Below the pieces are notes generated by a model, which saw nothing but the letters and a program-made list of their open reading frames with translations, searched no databases and had not been told where the DNA came from. DNA of 64,000 nucleotides from the NCBI RefSeq assembly GCF_017309955.1, contig NZ_CP021247.1, positions 3,063,001 to 3,127,000 on the forward strand, given 5' to 3'. This document shows, in pieces, positions 19,752-27,607 of this stretch; positions within the stretch are counted from its first letter, which is position 1; each line of letters begins with the position of its first letter. The position numbers were made by a program, and so were the translations under genes. The stretch is from Novosphingobium sp. KA1 (GTDB lineage: Bacteria; Pseudomonadota; Alphaproteobacteria; Sphingomonadales; Sphingomonadaceae).

Positions 19752-22400
19752 TCAGCTGCGCAGGCGTTCGATGCCCTGTGCCAGCGCCACGTAGAGCTTG
19801 CCCATGTCGGAGGAGAGCAGGGTGACGCCCAGTGCATTGCCGTCGCGGGTGGAGAGCACTTGGCGCAGGATCGCCTCGAAATCGTGGATGTAGCGGCTGA
19901 CATGTTCGCGGAAGGCTTCGTCGCGTTCGAACAGTTGCTGGATCGATTTGACTTCGCCGGCATCGAGCAGGGTGACGGCGCGGCGGGTGAAGATGCCGCG
20001 GTCACCGCGCAAATACGCGGCCCAGGCGGTGTCGGCGACGTCGGAAGACAGCGATGCGGCGATGTCGATCGAATTGGAATTGAGCGATTCGGTGATGAGA
20101 GCCACCCGGCGCGCAAAGTCGTTATCGACTTGTTCCGCTGCCCGCTCGCGTGCGTGCGTCACCCGGTTTTCCAGGTTGCCGACCAGTTCGTCGACCTTGG
20201 CTAGCTGATCGCGCAGTTGGATCGTTGCCTCGCGCGTGGCGCCGGAGGCGTGGGCGACGGCCTGATCGAGTTGCCCGGTCACTTCCGCGACGCGTTGACG
20301 CATCGCCTTGTCGATGGCGAGAGCGCTTTGCTCACCAAGATCGTTCGCGACCCTGGCGATCCGTTCCGCACTGTCGGTTTCGATCGTGCCGATGGCATCG
20401 GTGATTGCCGTTTCCAAGGCCGTGATCGAACGGCGCAGTTCGCCATCGGCCTTGCCTGCGGCCTCGCCGGTGGCGATTTCCAGCGCGGCGATAGCCTGCC
20501 GCAATTCGTCCAGCAGGACACCGTGGGCCTTGCCGCTGCGGCCAAGGTCGTTCTGTGCCAGGGACAGTTCGGCTGCGAGTGCGGTCAGGTGCTTGCCAGC
20601 ACCCTCGATGTCTTGCGCCAGGGCGCTGCCGTTGGCCGTGGATGCCTGCAGGCCTTCGAGCACCGAGGCGACCCCCGTTTGCAGGCGGTTCAGGCGATCC
20701 TCCGACACGGCCAGTGCTTCGGGCAGGTCGTTGTGGGCATAGCGGGCGCTGCCCTGGATCAGTTCGAGCAGGCGAACGCTGGATTCGGTGAGCTTGTCGA
20801 CGTCGCCATCGGTTGCGCTCAGCGTGGCACGGGCGGCCGTCAGACGCTCTGTCAGAGCGGAAAGACTTGCCGCCAGGCGGCCTTCGATGGCTTCGCTGCT
20901 CGTCGCCACGCCGGCGAGGCGCTCGGTGTAGCGGTCCAGTTCCGCGGTGATCGCGTTGGCGCGTTCCGAGACGGTGGCCGATTGCAGGCGGTGGCGCTCG
21001 AGCCGTTGGGAAATCTCGCCGTCCAGTTCGCCCAGCATGGCTTCAAGGCGGCTGATGGCGGCGCGTTCCTGCTCGACTTGCCGGTCGAGGCGCTGCGCGG
21101 ATTCTGCGCTGAGCCGCTCGCTGCGCGCCGCAAGCGATGCGTCAAGCTTTTCGCTCTCCTTCGATACGGCTTCGAGCGCGCTGCGCAGGGCGCCGATGGT
21201 GGCTTCCTGGGTCTGGCCGATGCCGCGTGCGACTTCGCGTTGTTCGTCCTCGAGTTCTTCGAGCGCCTTGCGCCAGGCTTCGGCGGCACGGCCTTCGCCG
21301 TCACGCAGCGCGCGCGATACGACATCGCTTTCCTCGCGCAGGGCGACGAGGCGCGCGCGGAGCGAAGTCAGGCTTTCTTCCTCGTGGCGGTCAAGCTGGG
21401 CGCGGGTGTCGGAAATCTCGGCCTCAAGCGCATCGGCGCGCGTGCGGATGCCGGCAAGTGCTTCGACCTCGTGGCGCTCGAGTTCCGTGCGGAAGGCGAG
21501 GCCACGCTCGGCCAGGGTGCCGAAGCGCTCGTCCGCGAGCGTACCCATGCGTTCCGATTGCGTGGTGAATTCGTCGATGGCGGTGGCGATCGCCTCCCGC
21601 AGGCGCGAGACCTGTCGTTCGCTGGCGGAACCGAACTCGTTGAGGCGGTTGAAGCCGTTGATCATGTCCTCAAGCTGGACATGGGCGGCGCGGCCCGCGT
21701 TGCCGATGTTGTTGGTGACGTCCTTGGCGGAGCTGGCGATCACCGGCAACTGGCTGCGCAGCTTCTCCATGTTGTCGAGAGCCGAGACGCTGACGTCGCT
21801 GATCGTTTCGATGCGGCTCCCGTTATCGCGGATCAGGTCCTGCAGCTGACCGGCATTCTTGGAGAGCCGGTCGGCGGCGATGCGCCCCAGGGCTTCGAGG
21901 TCGCGGGACTGTGCCGCCACGAATTCGCGGGCCAGGCTGAGCTCGCGGTTCACCGCCGTGAGGCGCCGTTCGAGGTCGGCGGATTCGCGCGAGAGCGTTG
22001 CCGCGACATCGGCGAAACGGCGGCTTTCGCGGGCGCTGTGGCGCATGACCAGCAGCCAGACGAGGCCGATCAGAAGCAGCGGAACCGCCCAAGTGGTAAG
22101 GGCGGATGGCAAGGCGGAGAACGGCAGGAAACCGAAGGCAGGCCACTGGGACCAGATATAGACGCCGGTCCATGCCGCCGAAGCGAGCCCTGCGAGCACC
22201 GGGGCGAGCCAGTCCTTGCGCTGCCGGTAGGGGACGATGGCCCTGCTTTCCCGCGCCGAATGCCGGTCTTCCCTGGTGGGGGAGGAGGCCGGAGCGGGAT
22301 CCGAGGGCGGCGTGTCCGCGCCTTCGGAGCTTTCGTTTTCCATGCGACCGTCTTCGCCGTGGTTCGCGTCGAACGCGATGATCCTGTTTTCCCCAGCCAT
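19752..22400 (-). CDS. membrane-anchored long coiled-coil protein
   Basis: An 882-residue protein of unknown function. After a polar N-terminal region of about 60 residues come two hydrophobic helices (WLAPVLAGLASAAWTGVYIW and TWAVPLLLIGLVWLLV, near residues 65-120). Then follow about 650 residues of heptad-like Glu/Ala/Leu/Arg coiled coil. The C-terminal 100 residues (RGDRGIFTRRAVTLLD... onward) look globular. Similar alphaproteobacterial proteins are often labelled 'ATPase', but I see no Walker motif. I chose the ATG at 22400; the frame extends to 22523, and an ATG at 22346 is also possible. It converges on the shared terminator. Confidence 0.85.
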   Translation of the reverse strand: MAGENRIIAFDANHGEDGRMENESSEGADTPPSDPAPASSPTREDRHSARESRAIVPYRQRKDWLAPVLAGLASAAWTGVYIWSQWPAFGFLPFSALPSALTTWAVPLLLIGLVWLLVMRHSARESRRFADVAATLSRESADLERRLTAVNRELSLAREFVAAQSRDLEALGRIAADRLSKNAGQLQDLIRDNGSRIETISDVSVSALDNMEKLRSQLPVIASSAKDVTNNIGNAGRAAHVQLEDMINGFNRLNEFGSASERQVSRLREAIATAIDEFTTQSERMGTLADERFGTLAERGLAFRTELERHEVEALAGIRTRADALEAEISDTRAQLDRHEEESLTSLRARLVALREESDVVSRALRDGEGRAAEAWRKALEELEDEQREVARGIGQTQEATIGALRSALEAVSKESEKLDASLAARSERLSAESAQRLDRQVEQERAAISRLEAMLGELDGEISQRLERHRLQSATVSERANAITAELDRYTERLAGVATSSEAIEGRLAASLSALTERLTAARATLSATDGDVDKLTESSVRLLELIQGSARYAHNDLPEALAVSEDRLNRLQTGVASVLEGLQASTANGSALAQDIEGAGKHLTALAAELSLAQNDLGRSGKAHGVLLDELRQAIAALEIATGEAAGKADGELRRSITALETAITDAIGTIETDSAERIARVANDLGEQSALAIDKAMRQRVAEVTGQLDQAVAHASGATREATIQLRDQLAKVDELVGNLENRVTHARERAAEQVDNDFARRVALITESLNSNSIDIAASLSSDVADTAWAAYLRGDRGIFTRRAVTLLDAGEVKSIQQLFERDEAFREHVSRYIHDFEAILRQVLSTRDGNALGVTLLSSDMGKLYVALAQGIERLRS

Positions 22401-22561
22401 GGGCGCAGGATAGCATGTGCGATGCGGCAATAAACCCCGGATTAATGCAGGCCAGCAGGTTTCCACGGTATTCCGACCACCTGCCGGGAAAACCCGCTCA
22501 AACACCTTCAATGGCTTAGCCAATCGGTGGAAAACCGAAAAGAGGCGGATGGGAGGCGCTC

Positions 22562-22876
22562 GTGGGTGAGGCGTGCACCATTGAACGAGACCTCTTCATC
22601 CCGGTGAAGGGCATCTATTTCGACGAGATTCGCGACGGCACGAAGTTGCACGAGTTCCGCGAGCGCAAGCCGAGCTGGGCCAAGAAGCTTGCGGGCAGGA
22701 CCTATCGCCATGTCGTGATGCTGCGCGGCTACCCCAAGGGCGGCGGCGTGGAGGGCGTGACCCGGCTGACGCGGGTGTGGCGCGGCTACGACCTGCGCGC
22801 CATCCAGCATGAGCACTTCGGCTCCGATCCGGTCGACGTGTTCGCGATCGATGTTTCGGAGGCGGCGCATGTGTGA
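22562..22876 (+). CDS. ASCH-domain-like protein
   Basis: A 104-residue protein resembling the ASCH/PUA-like fold, a small RNA-binding beta barrel. It begins with IPVKGIYFDEIRDGTK, then LHEFRERKPSW, matching the G-x-K-x-x-E-x-R pattern of ASCH proteins, and ends in the strand VDVFAIDVSEA. It starts with GTG at 22562 and has GGGAGG about 5 nt upstream. It is the first of four tightly overlapping plus-strand genes. An RNA-binding role is inferred from the fold only. Confidence 0.65.
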   Translation: MGEACTIERDLFIPVKGIYFDEIRDGTKLHEFRERKPSWAKKLAGRTYRHVVMLRGYPKGGGVEGVTRLTRVWRGYDLRAIQHEHFGSDPVDVFAIDVSEAAHV

Positions 22877-23213
22877 TTGCGAAGTCGCCTCGGTCCATGT
22901 CGAGGAATGGAAGCGCGCCCGAAAGCCGCATCGCTGCGAGGAATGCAGCGGCGTTATCCCGGCAGGAACCCGCTACCAGCATATCCGTGCCGTCTGGGAT
23001 CATCAGTGGGGCCAGGTCCGCACCTGCATCGAGTGCGTTCAGGTTCGGGACTGGAACATGCAGCAGCTCACCAGCTGGGACTGCGCTCCCTGCTACGGCC
23101 AACTTTTCGACGACATGCCGCGCGAGGAACTGCCGCCGCATGTGATCGCCATCCGAAACACCCACCGCGAGGCTCGCAATGCACGCGACTGGGGCCGGAG
23201 TATCGCGCCATGA
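22869..23213 (+). CDS. zinc-ribbon-like phage protein
   Basis: A 114-residue protein with paired cysteines: CEEC near residue 22, CIEC near 53 and CAPC near 71. This suggests one or two structural zinc sites in a small treble-clef or ribbon. The ATG at 22869 overlaps the previous stop by 8 nt, and its own stop overlaps the next ATG. Unknown function; possibly nucleic-acid binding. Confidence 0.7.
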   Translation: MCDCEVASVHVEEWKRARKPHRCEECSGVIPAGTRYQHIRAVWDHQWGQVRTCIECVQVRDWNMQQLTSWDCAPCYGQLFDDMPREELPPHVIAIRNTHREARNARDWGRSIAP

Positions 23214-23410
23214 CCGGCTATGTCTTCCGCGAAGGCGAGCGCGAGAAGGGCTGCCGGGGCAGCATGGACGGTGAATGCAACGCCGCCGACTGCCCGCAGC
23301 TTCGTGACAACGAGCCTGCCGCGACCGGGCGCCACTGCCCCTTTGACCATTGGTGCTTCTATTGCGGCGAGGACACCTTGCCCCGCGCCGGCACATGCGA
23401 GGATTGCTGA
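23210..23410 (+). CDS. small cysteine-rich protein
   Basis: 66 residues with eight cysteines, including a CFYC pair and a terminal CEDC, most likely a zinc-binding miniature protein. ATGA overlap with the upstream gene and 2 nt before the next. No family recognised. Confidence 0.65.
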   Translation: MTGYVFREGEREKGCRGSMDGECNAADCPQLRDNEPAATGRHCPFDHWCFYCGEDTLPRAGTCEDC

Positions 23411-23412
23411 CC

Positions 23413-23541
23413 ATGCTTGATCGCCTCCTCAACCTCTTCCGCCGCCTGTGGGCTTGGCTCAACGCCTGCCCCTATGACAACGAAGGCTGTGACCAGCCTA
23501 ACCACCCCTGCGAGCAGTGCCAGGAGGACAGGGAATGGTGA
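23413..23541 (+). CDS. small protein with amphipathic helix and Cys-rich tail
   Basis: 42 residues if started at the ATG at 23413: an amphipathic or hydrophobic helix (LLNLFRRLWAWL), then CPYDNEGCDQPNHPCEQC with four cysteines. It follows the previous gene by 2 nt and closes the four-gene cluster. The helix suggests membrane association. Function unknown. Confidence 0.5.
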   Translation: MLDRLLNLFRRLWAWLNACPYDNEGCDQPNHPCEQCQEDREW

Positions 23542-23613
23542 CGGGCAAGGCGCGGGTTATAATTCGTTCATTTGCCCAGGAAATGCGCAGAGCTTCGGCT
23601 GCCGTGCACCGCA

Positions 23614-23796
23614 TCAGTGACGGATTTTAAGCTCATCCTCCAGGCTGCCGATGGCGGCCTTGACGATGCCAAGCGCACATACTGCGATCTCGCGATGCAC
23701 CGGAATGAAATTCTCTAGATTGCGGTCGAGTTCATCGTCCAAGTAGATGGCAACCGCTCGCGCAATGCGCAGTGCTTCCGGCTCATCCTTGTCCAT
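23614..23796 (-). CDS. hypothetical small helical protein
   Basis: 60 residues, acidic and predicted helical, with no recognised family. The ATG at 23796 is preceded by a clear AGGAG five nt upstream, which is the main support for it being real. It stands alone on the minus strand, convergent with the Cys-rich cluster. Confidence 0.55.
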   Translation of the reverse strand: MDKDEPEALRIARAVAIYLDDELDRNLENFIPVHREIAVCALGIVKAAIGSLEDELKIRH

Positions 23797-23888
23797 GCAT
23801 GCTCCTGGAACTCGAGGCGTTTGGCGTTTGTGAGTGTGGATAATGCGACACGCCGCCCTACGGCTGAACTCGGCCAGAATGCCGAAAT

Positions 23889-24122
23889 TCAGGCGGAAGC
23901 TGATCGCAGCGCGGCATGACTCCTACTCGCATGCCTGTGTCCGCGCTCTGCGAGGGCAGCGTCAATGTCGGCGATCTGGCTGCGTGTCGCGGCTATCGCG
24001 CAGGCGTTATCCAGTTTTGCTGTTTTGGGGAAGCGAAAGGCCATATCTCCAGATTCAAGCAAGTGAAGGCGATGTAACGCCATGCGCCTCATCTTGATCA
24101 AATCATCAACAGTCATCGGCAT
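23889..24122 (-). CDS. hypothetical small helical protein
   Basis: About 77 residues beginning MPMTVDDLIKMRR. The start at 24122 is favoured because GGAG lies 6 nt upstream; the frame opens at 24134. Mostly helical, with a basic His/Arg-rich tail. No family recognised. Codon use is less biased than in the structural phage genes. Confidence 0.45.
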   Translation of the reverse strand: MPMTVDDLIKMRRMALHRLHLLESGDMAFRFPKTAKLDNACAIAATRSQIADIDAALAERGHRHASRSHAALRSASA

Positions 24123-24447
24123 CAACAGCTCCATTGTAATGGACGATAGGCCGGCGCGTTTGCGTTAAGGGGAGCTCATTCGCCGGCCTACCGTGACGGT
24201 GAATGCTTGCGCTTTCACCGTTTCTTGCGGAACGATCGGATGACTTTCAGATCCGACCGCGCGACCGTCGAGGGTGTATTGATTGTATGTGCTTTTACTA
24301 CGTTTGTATGATTCGTAAAAGTCAGATTCTTTCGTATTGCAATATCATAACGGGCATTGTTATTTATTGATTCTTCCCGGTTTCGCATGCGATATGGGTG
24401 CGGTGCAGAATAGCCGGTCGATGATATTAACCTATGGAGGTGATGTT
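24123..24447. other. AT-richer non-coding region with inverted repeat
   Basis: About 325 bases without a supported gene, visibly lower in GC than its surroundings. It holds the inverted repeat CTTTTAC (24292-24298) and GTAAAAG (24315-24321) and a -10-like TATGAT at 24307-24312, and it ends at the very strong ribosome-binding site of the next gene. It probably contains that gene's promoter and an operator. Confidence 0.5.
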
Positions 24448-24612
24448 ATGGCTATTCTTCCTCAAACGATCCGATGCATGCTGAATCGCCATCTTCCGGC
24501 GCGCCGTAAGGCGGAGTGGAATGGCACGCATTTCCATGGATCTTGCAAGAGGTGCGGTGCTCCGATCAGGCGGGAAGCCCCGTCGAAATGGCGAAAGTTC
24601 TGGGATGCGTAA
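24448..24612 (+). CDS. small basic CxxC protein
   Basis: 54 residues, strongly basic, with one CKRC motif near residue 34 and a Trp-rich tail. The ATG at 24448 is preceded by GGAGGTGAT, an almost perfect Shine-Dalgarno and the strongest in the window, so efficient translation is expected. The longer frame to 24337 lacks such a site. Function unknown; possibly RNA/DNA binding. Confidence 0.65.
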   Translation: MAILPQTIRCMLNRHLPARRKAEWNGTHFHGSCKRCGAPIRREAPSKWRKFWDA

Positions 24613-24649
24613 CTGCCGAGCTTGATTGGGCGGGCGGCATTATCTGTGG

Positions 24650-25267
24650 TCAGGCCGGATTTGAGCGCTTGAACCACGGTTCCGGAGTGCGATCGACCGC
24701 CAGCGGTCCGTCCCATGTCCGCAGCAGCGAGAACGCCTCATCGGGTGCCCCATCGGTCCAGCACGTCCAATTGTCCGCGCTGAGGATGGTCGGCATGCGG
24801 TCGTGGACGTCCGACATTTGCTCGCTGCCCGGCACCATCACCATCGAGTAGACCTCGCCCCACTCACCCGACGGCCGCCAGATGCCGGCGACAGCGAACA
24901 GCTCCCGTCCCGGTAGTGAGTACCAGGTGCGGGTCATGTGCCTGTCCGGCCCCTCGGCCTCGGCCCAGGCGGTGACGGGGATCAGGCAGCGGCGATCGCG
25001 GAAGCTGTCCCGCCACATCGGATTGCCGCGCAGCTTGTCGTCCCTGGCGTTGTTCGTCGCAGTGGGCTTCAGGGGCTTGCCGGTCCTCTTGCTGACCGCG
25101 TGCCGGGGGAAGCCCCATGTCATCGTGCGCACGGCGCCCTGGGCAACAACGAGCCCGGTGTATTTGGGGTAGACCTTGGCGGCGAAGTTCGCGCCAGCCG
25201 AGGGCACCGCCGAGAGCAGCTTGGCGACCGCGTCGGCCGGCGCCGTCATCCGGTAGAGGTTGCACAT
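24650..25267 (-). CDS. SOS response-associated peptidase (SRAP/HMCES family)
   Basis: SRAP proteins bind abasic sites in single-stranded DNA and form a protective cross-link through Cys2. The 205-residue protein shows the N-terminal MCNLY with Cys2 (usual form MCGRY), TNNARDD near residue 90, the AEAEG glutamate near 122, and DVHDRMP with the active-site His near 158. Prophage copies may protect phage DNA or counter host damage responses; this is inference. Convergent with its right neighbours. Confidence 0.9.
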   Translation of the reverse strand: MCNLYRMTAPADAVAKLLSAVPSAGANFAAKVYPKYTGLVVAQGAVRTMTWGFPRHAVSKRTGKPLKPTATNNARDDKLRGNPMWRDSFRDRRCLIPVTAWAEAEGPDRHMTRTWYSLPGRELFAVAGIWRPSGEWGEVYSMVMVPGSEQMSDVHDRMPTILSADNWTCWTDGAPDEAFSLLRTWDGPLAVDRTPEPWFKRSNPA

Positions 25268-25360
25268 GCCGGCATGATGGCTCTGCGGCGGACGGAGTCA
25301 ATCAGACTCGATCTCAACGATTGTTCGCTATATGTTCTAATCATGGGATGATGATTCGGT

Positions 25361-25690
25361 GTGGCGATGCGATGGTCAAACGATGGCCTGATGGCGCCGA
25401 CGTGCATCTTCGAAGCCGCCACGCTGCACAAGTCGGTGCTGGTGGTCTGCCGGTGCGGGCACAGTTCGCGGTTCGAAGCGCACTGCCTCTGGTGGCACTT
25501 TGAGCGGCGGCGCTGGAGCGATCAGTTCGGCCCGGCGCGCGAGCGCTTCTGGTGCCGGGTGTGCCGTTCTCCGAAGGGCGTGAAGGTGAGGCCGGTGAAG
25601 TTGGAGCCGGTGCCATGGGCGGAGGGCGACTTCGAGCTGCCATGGCCCGATGAGTGGACGTGGAAGGCGGCAGTCAGGCGAGTGAGATGA
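25361..25690 (+). CDS. hypothetical protein with two CxxC pairs
   Basis: Up to 109 residues, with a C-R-C-G and later C-R-V-C pair flanking a Trp/Arg-rich middle, probably a zinc ribbon. The start is uncertain: GTG at 25361, or ATG at 25367 or 25391; none has a strong ribosome-binding site. The end overlaps the ATG-rich start area of the next gene. No family recognised. Confidence 0.55.
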   Translation: MAMRWSNDGLMAPTCIFEAATLHKSVLVVCRCGHSSRFEAHCLWWHFERRRWSDQFGPARERFWCRVCRSPKGVKVRPVKLEPVPWAEGDFELPWPDEWTWKAAVRRVR

Positions 25691-25701
25691 TGGAGACGAC
25701 G

Positions 25702-26076
25702 ATGGATAGCGACAAGGCCCGGGTGCTGGCCGATCTGCGCCGCGAGTGCGGCCGGATCTGCGACGGCAAGGGCGATTGGCAGGACATGACCCAGTTCAAG
25801 GACTACCGGGCCTATGCGGCCGCGCCGCAGGACACCCGGCTGCGGGATATGGGAAGGGTTGAGAGCCCGGCCGAGCGGGGCCCGTTCGGTCGATGGCTTG
25901 TGCGCCAGCCGGGCACCGGCCTACTCGGCCGCCTGGTCAAAGCGGCCAAAGCGGATCCGCAGTTCCCGCTTGAGGGCGCCCCCGAGGCAGTGCGGGCGCG
26001 GCTGCGCGAGTGCGGTGCTGACGGCGACATGTTCGCCGCGTTGGACGAGGCCGAACTCGATTGGGTCGCAATTTAG
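25702..26076 (+). CDS. YozE-SAM-like fold protein
   Basis: A 124-residue protein. The segment FGRWLVRQPGTGLLGRLVKAA followed by DPQFP matches the YozE_SAM_like (DUF1250) pattern, a small helical domain that includes a W-L pair, a GD/GL turn and a D-x-x-FP end. The ATG at 25702 has GGAG 6 nt upstream; ATGs at 25687 and 25690 are alternatives. Function of the family is unknown. Last plus-strand gene of the left accessory block. Confidence 0.65.
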   Translation: MDSDKARVLADLRRECGRICDGKGDWQDMTQFKDYRAYAAAPQDTRLRDMGRVESPAERGPFGRWLVRQPGTGLLGRLVKAAKADPQFPLEGAPEAVRARLRECGADGDMFAALDEAELDWVAI

Positions 26077-26090
26077 GCCGCAAATTGAAA

Positions 26091-26122
26091 AGGGCGCTGC
26101 CGTCAGGTGACAACAGCGCCCT
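26091..26122 (-). terminator. intrinsic terminator, second of a tandem pair
   Basis: Nine-base stem AGGGCGCTG (26091-26099) and CAGCGCCCT (26114-26122). Read on the minus strand it is followed by TTTTCAATTT, so it terminates leftward late transcripts just after YozE-like gene's 3' end, which it also bounds. Confidence 0.75.
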
Positions 26123-26229
26123 CTGGCTAAAACCCATTCGGAGACGTCAGCCGGTTACAGAGATAACACGATTCGCGCGCGAAAACCGCCAAAGAGCGAT
26201 CTATCGTGGGATACTTACGGCAAATGCAA

Positions 26230-26252
26230 AGGCCGCCCACGAGGGGCGGCCT
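26230..26252 (-). terminator. intrinsic terminator, first of a tandem pair
   Basis: Nine-base stem AGGCCGCCC (26230-26238) and GGGCGGCCT (26244-26252) with a five-base loop. On the minus strand it is followed by TTTGCATTTG. This is the first stop signal met by the 32-kb leftward late programme. Confidence 0.75.
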
Positions 26253-26263
26253 GAAAAGGTGAT

Positions 26264-26286
26264 CCTCGGTCGGGGGGGGACCGAGG
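26264..26286. repeat. hairpin with eight-G run
   Basis: CCTCGGTC (26264-26271) pairs with GACCGAGG (26279-26286), leaving a loop made of G only; the whole G run is 26272-26279. It lies between the lysis genes and the tandem terminators. Function unknown; it may be structural, or a slippage-prone tract. Confidence 0.5.
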
Positions 26287-26365
26287 CCATAGGATCGCCT
26301 GCTTCTGTGGCAGTTGCCCACGAAACTACCAATTTGGAAAATAGTTGCCTAGGCAAGCCCATATC

Positions 26366-26668
26366 TCAATTTCCGGAAGCTTCGCGCGCCTCCACGCTCC
26401 GCAGGTGCCGTGCCGCGCAATCCCCATACATCGCGATCATCGTGTTTTCCCAGGCTGCGCGCTCGGGATCAGTGAGCGGCGCCGGCGGCTTCGGAAGCGG
26501 CGGGCACGCCTGCCGCAGGTTGGCCTGCAGCTCGGGCGTTGGCGGCGTCGACTGCGTTGTCGAGCACGCTGCGAGCAGCATCAGGCACGGCGCAGTCAGC
26601 AGGCACAGGGCGATCCTTGTAGATCTCGCGGAGCGTGCTTTCGCGCACGGAGGATTGAGCGGCTGCAA
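26366..26668 (-). CDS. outer-membrane spanin lipoprotein (Rz1-like), embedded
   Basis: Rz1-type o-spanin that, with the inner-membrane spanin, fuses the membranes at the end of lysis. A start at TTG 26668 gives a 100-residue lipoprotein precursor with a hydrophobic signal and lipobox LLAAC (Cys35 acylated), then a Pro-rich stretch (TPPTPEL, PPLPKPPAP) typical of Rz1. AGGAG lies 7 nt before the TTG. About 200 nt overlap the i-spanin gene in another frame, and the tail extends past it. The longer frame to 26833 is the antisense of nothing real and is not needed. Confidence 0.8.
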   Translation of the reverse strand: MQPLNPPCAKARSARSTRIALCLLTAPCLMLLAACSTTQSTPPTPELQANLRQACPPLPKPPAPLTDPERAAWENTMIAMYGDCAARHLRSVEAREASGN

Positions 26669-26867
26669 TGGGCTTCTCCTGTTCGTAGGCGGTAGCGGCG
26701 CGGTCGACCGTGGCGCGGGCCGCGTCCAGCTGCTTGGCGGCCGTCTCCACGGCGGCCAGCGCCTTGCTGTCGTGGCGCCAGTCGTTGACGGTCCAACCGC
26801 CCCACGCGCCGAGCAGCGCCGCGGCGCCGGCACCGGTGAGGCACCAGCCGATCGGGATCGGGTTCAT
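26469..26867 (-). CDS. inner-membrane spanin (Rz-like)
   Basis: A 132-residue protein with an N-terminal membrane anchor (WCLTGAGAAALLGAWGGW) followed by a helical periplasmic region (DSKALAAVETAAKQLDAARA), the i-spanin layout. It follows the lysozyme gene directly; the ATG at 26867 lies 1 nt after the lysozyme stop. The C-terminal Ala/Gly-rich tail coincides with the overlapping Rz1-like gene. Assignment rests on layout and the embedded lipoprotein. Confidence 0.8.
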   Translation of the reverse strand: MNPIPIGWCLTGAGAAALLGAWGGWTVNDWRHDSKALAAVETAAKQLDAARATVDRAATAYEQEKPIAAAQSSVRESTLREIYKDRPVPADCAVPDAARSVLDNAVDAANARAAGQPAAGVPAASEAAGAAH

Positions 26868-26868
26868 C

Positions 26869-27351
26869 TCACAGCCCCTTGAGGCAGACCGCGCGCTCGG
26901 CGCGGCGGCGATTGTCGAGGCCCTTGACCACCCGCCCGCCGGCACGGTTCCACATCAGGAAGGCGTCGCAGGCGCCGCGCCAGTCGCGCGCGGAGAAGCG
27001 CCGGGCGACCGTGGACTTCGCATAGTTGGCCGCGCCGATGTTGTAGGCGAGCGAACTGGCGGCGATGACCTGGTTGTCATGGCCGGCCAGTTCGGGGTTT
27101 CGCTGCAGGACCGGCCCGGCATAGTCAGCCAGCCGGGTGGCGAGCATGTCCGAGCATTCCTTGTCGGTATAGCGTCGCATGGGCGCCTGCGTCTCGCCGT
27201 AGCAGACCGTCCAGACGCCCACGATGTCGCGGTACGGGTCGTTGCTCTTGCCCTCCCACGCACCGACCAGCGCGACCAGCGCCGCCGCGGCGCCGGTGCC
27301 GATCAGCGCAGCGAGGGGCTTGCGGGCGGAATTCTTGTCACTGGCTGCCAC
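26869..27351 (-). CDS. phage lysozyme (GH24), SAR endolysin type
   Basis: Muramidase that cuts the glycan strands of peptidoglycan. A GTG start at 27351 (AGGAG 7 nt upstream) gives 160 residues. An Ala/Gly-rich weakly hydrophobic helix (about 12-31) is immediately followed by Glu33. Glu33-Asp42-Thr48 has exactly the spacing of the GH24 catalytic triad. A catalytic Glu right after such a helix is the mark of a signal-arrest-release endolysin, exported by Sec and activated when it leaves the membrane. The longer frame to 27402 lacks support. Confidence 0.9.
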   Translation of the reverse strand: MAASDKNSARKPLAALIGTGAAAALVALVGAWEGKSNDPYRDIVGVWTVCYGETQAPMRRYTDKECSDMLATRLADYAGPVLQRNPELAGHDNQVIAASSLAYNIGAANYAKSTVARRFSARDWRGACDAFLMWNRAGGRVVKGLDNRRRAERAVCLKGL

Positions 27352-27607
27352 TGCGCTTCTCCTCAAGCTTGGGCTGGACAAAGAGCCGCGCGACCAGCCC
27401 ACCGACGAGCAGCGCGATCGAGATGCCCTGGGCGTAGGGAATGGCGTGGCGCAGGTCGGCCGGCATGGAGTTCCAGGCGTCGGTCGCGACCTGGCAGCCG
27501 GTCAGCAGGAGCAGGCCAAGGCCATTGAGGCGTACCGACCAGAAGCGGAAGAACAGGCGCCAGTCGGCGATCAGCCGGGAGCGGATAGCTGCGATGATCT
27601 TGGTCAC
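27338..27607 (-). CDS. putative holin/holin-associated membrane protein
   Basis: 89 residues starting with GTG at 27607, in GTGA overlap with the previous gene. There are two hydrophobic segments (LNGLGLLLLTGCQVA and AQGISIALLVGGLVARLFV) and the RLFFRFWSVRLNGLG motif seen in a family of small phage lysis-module membrane proteins. Position between the tail genes and the lysozyme supports a holin or pinholin partner of the SAR endolysin. Function inferred. Confidence 0.7.
   Translation of the reverse strand: MTKIIAAIRSRLIADWRLFFRFWSVRLNGLGLLLLTGCQVATDAWNSMPADLRHAIPYAQGISIALLVGGLVARLFVQPKLEEKRSGSQ

Noticed and set aside
20217..22433. 738-codon plus-strand frame over the coiled-coil gene
   Set aside because: The minus strand shows membrane helices, heptads and a shared terminator; the plus frame has no features.
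22401..22561. tRNA or att core at the prophage edge
   Set aside because: No cloverleaf or direct repeat could be recognised; the right end needed for comparison is outside the window.
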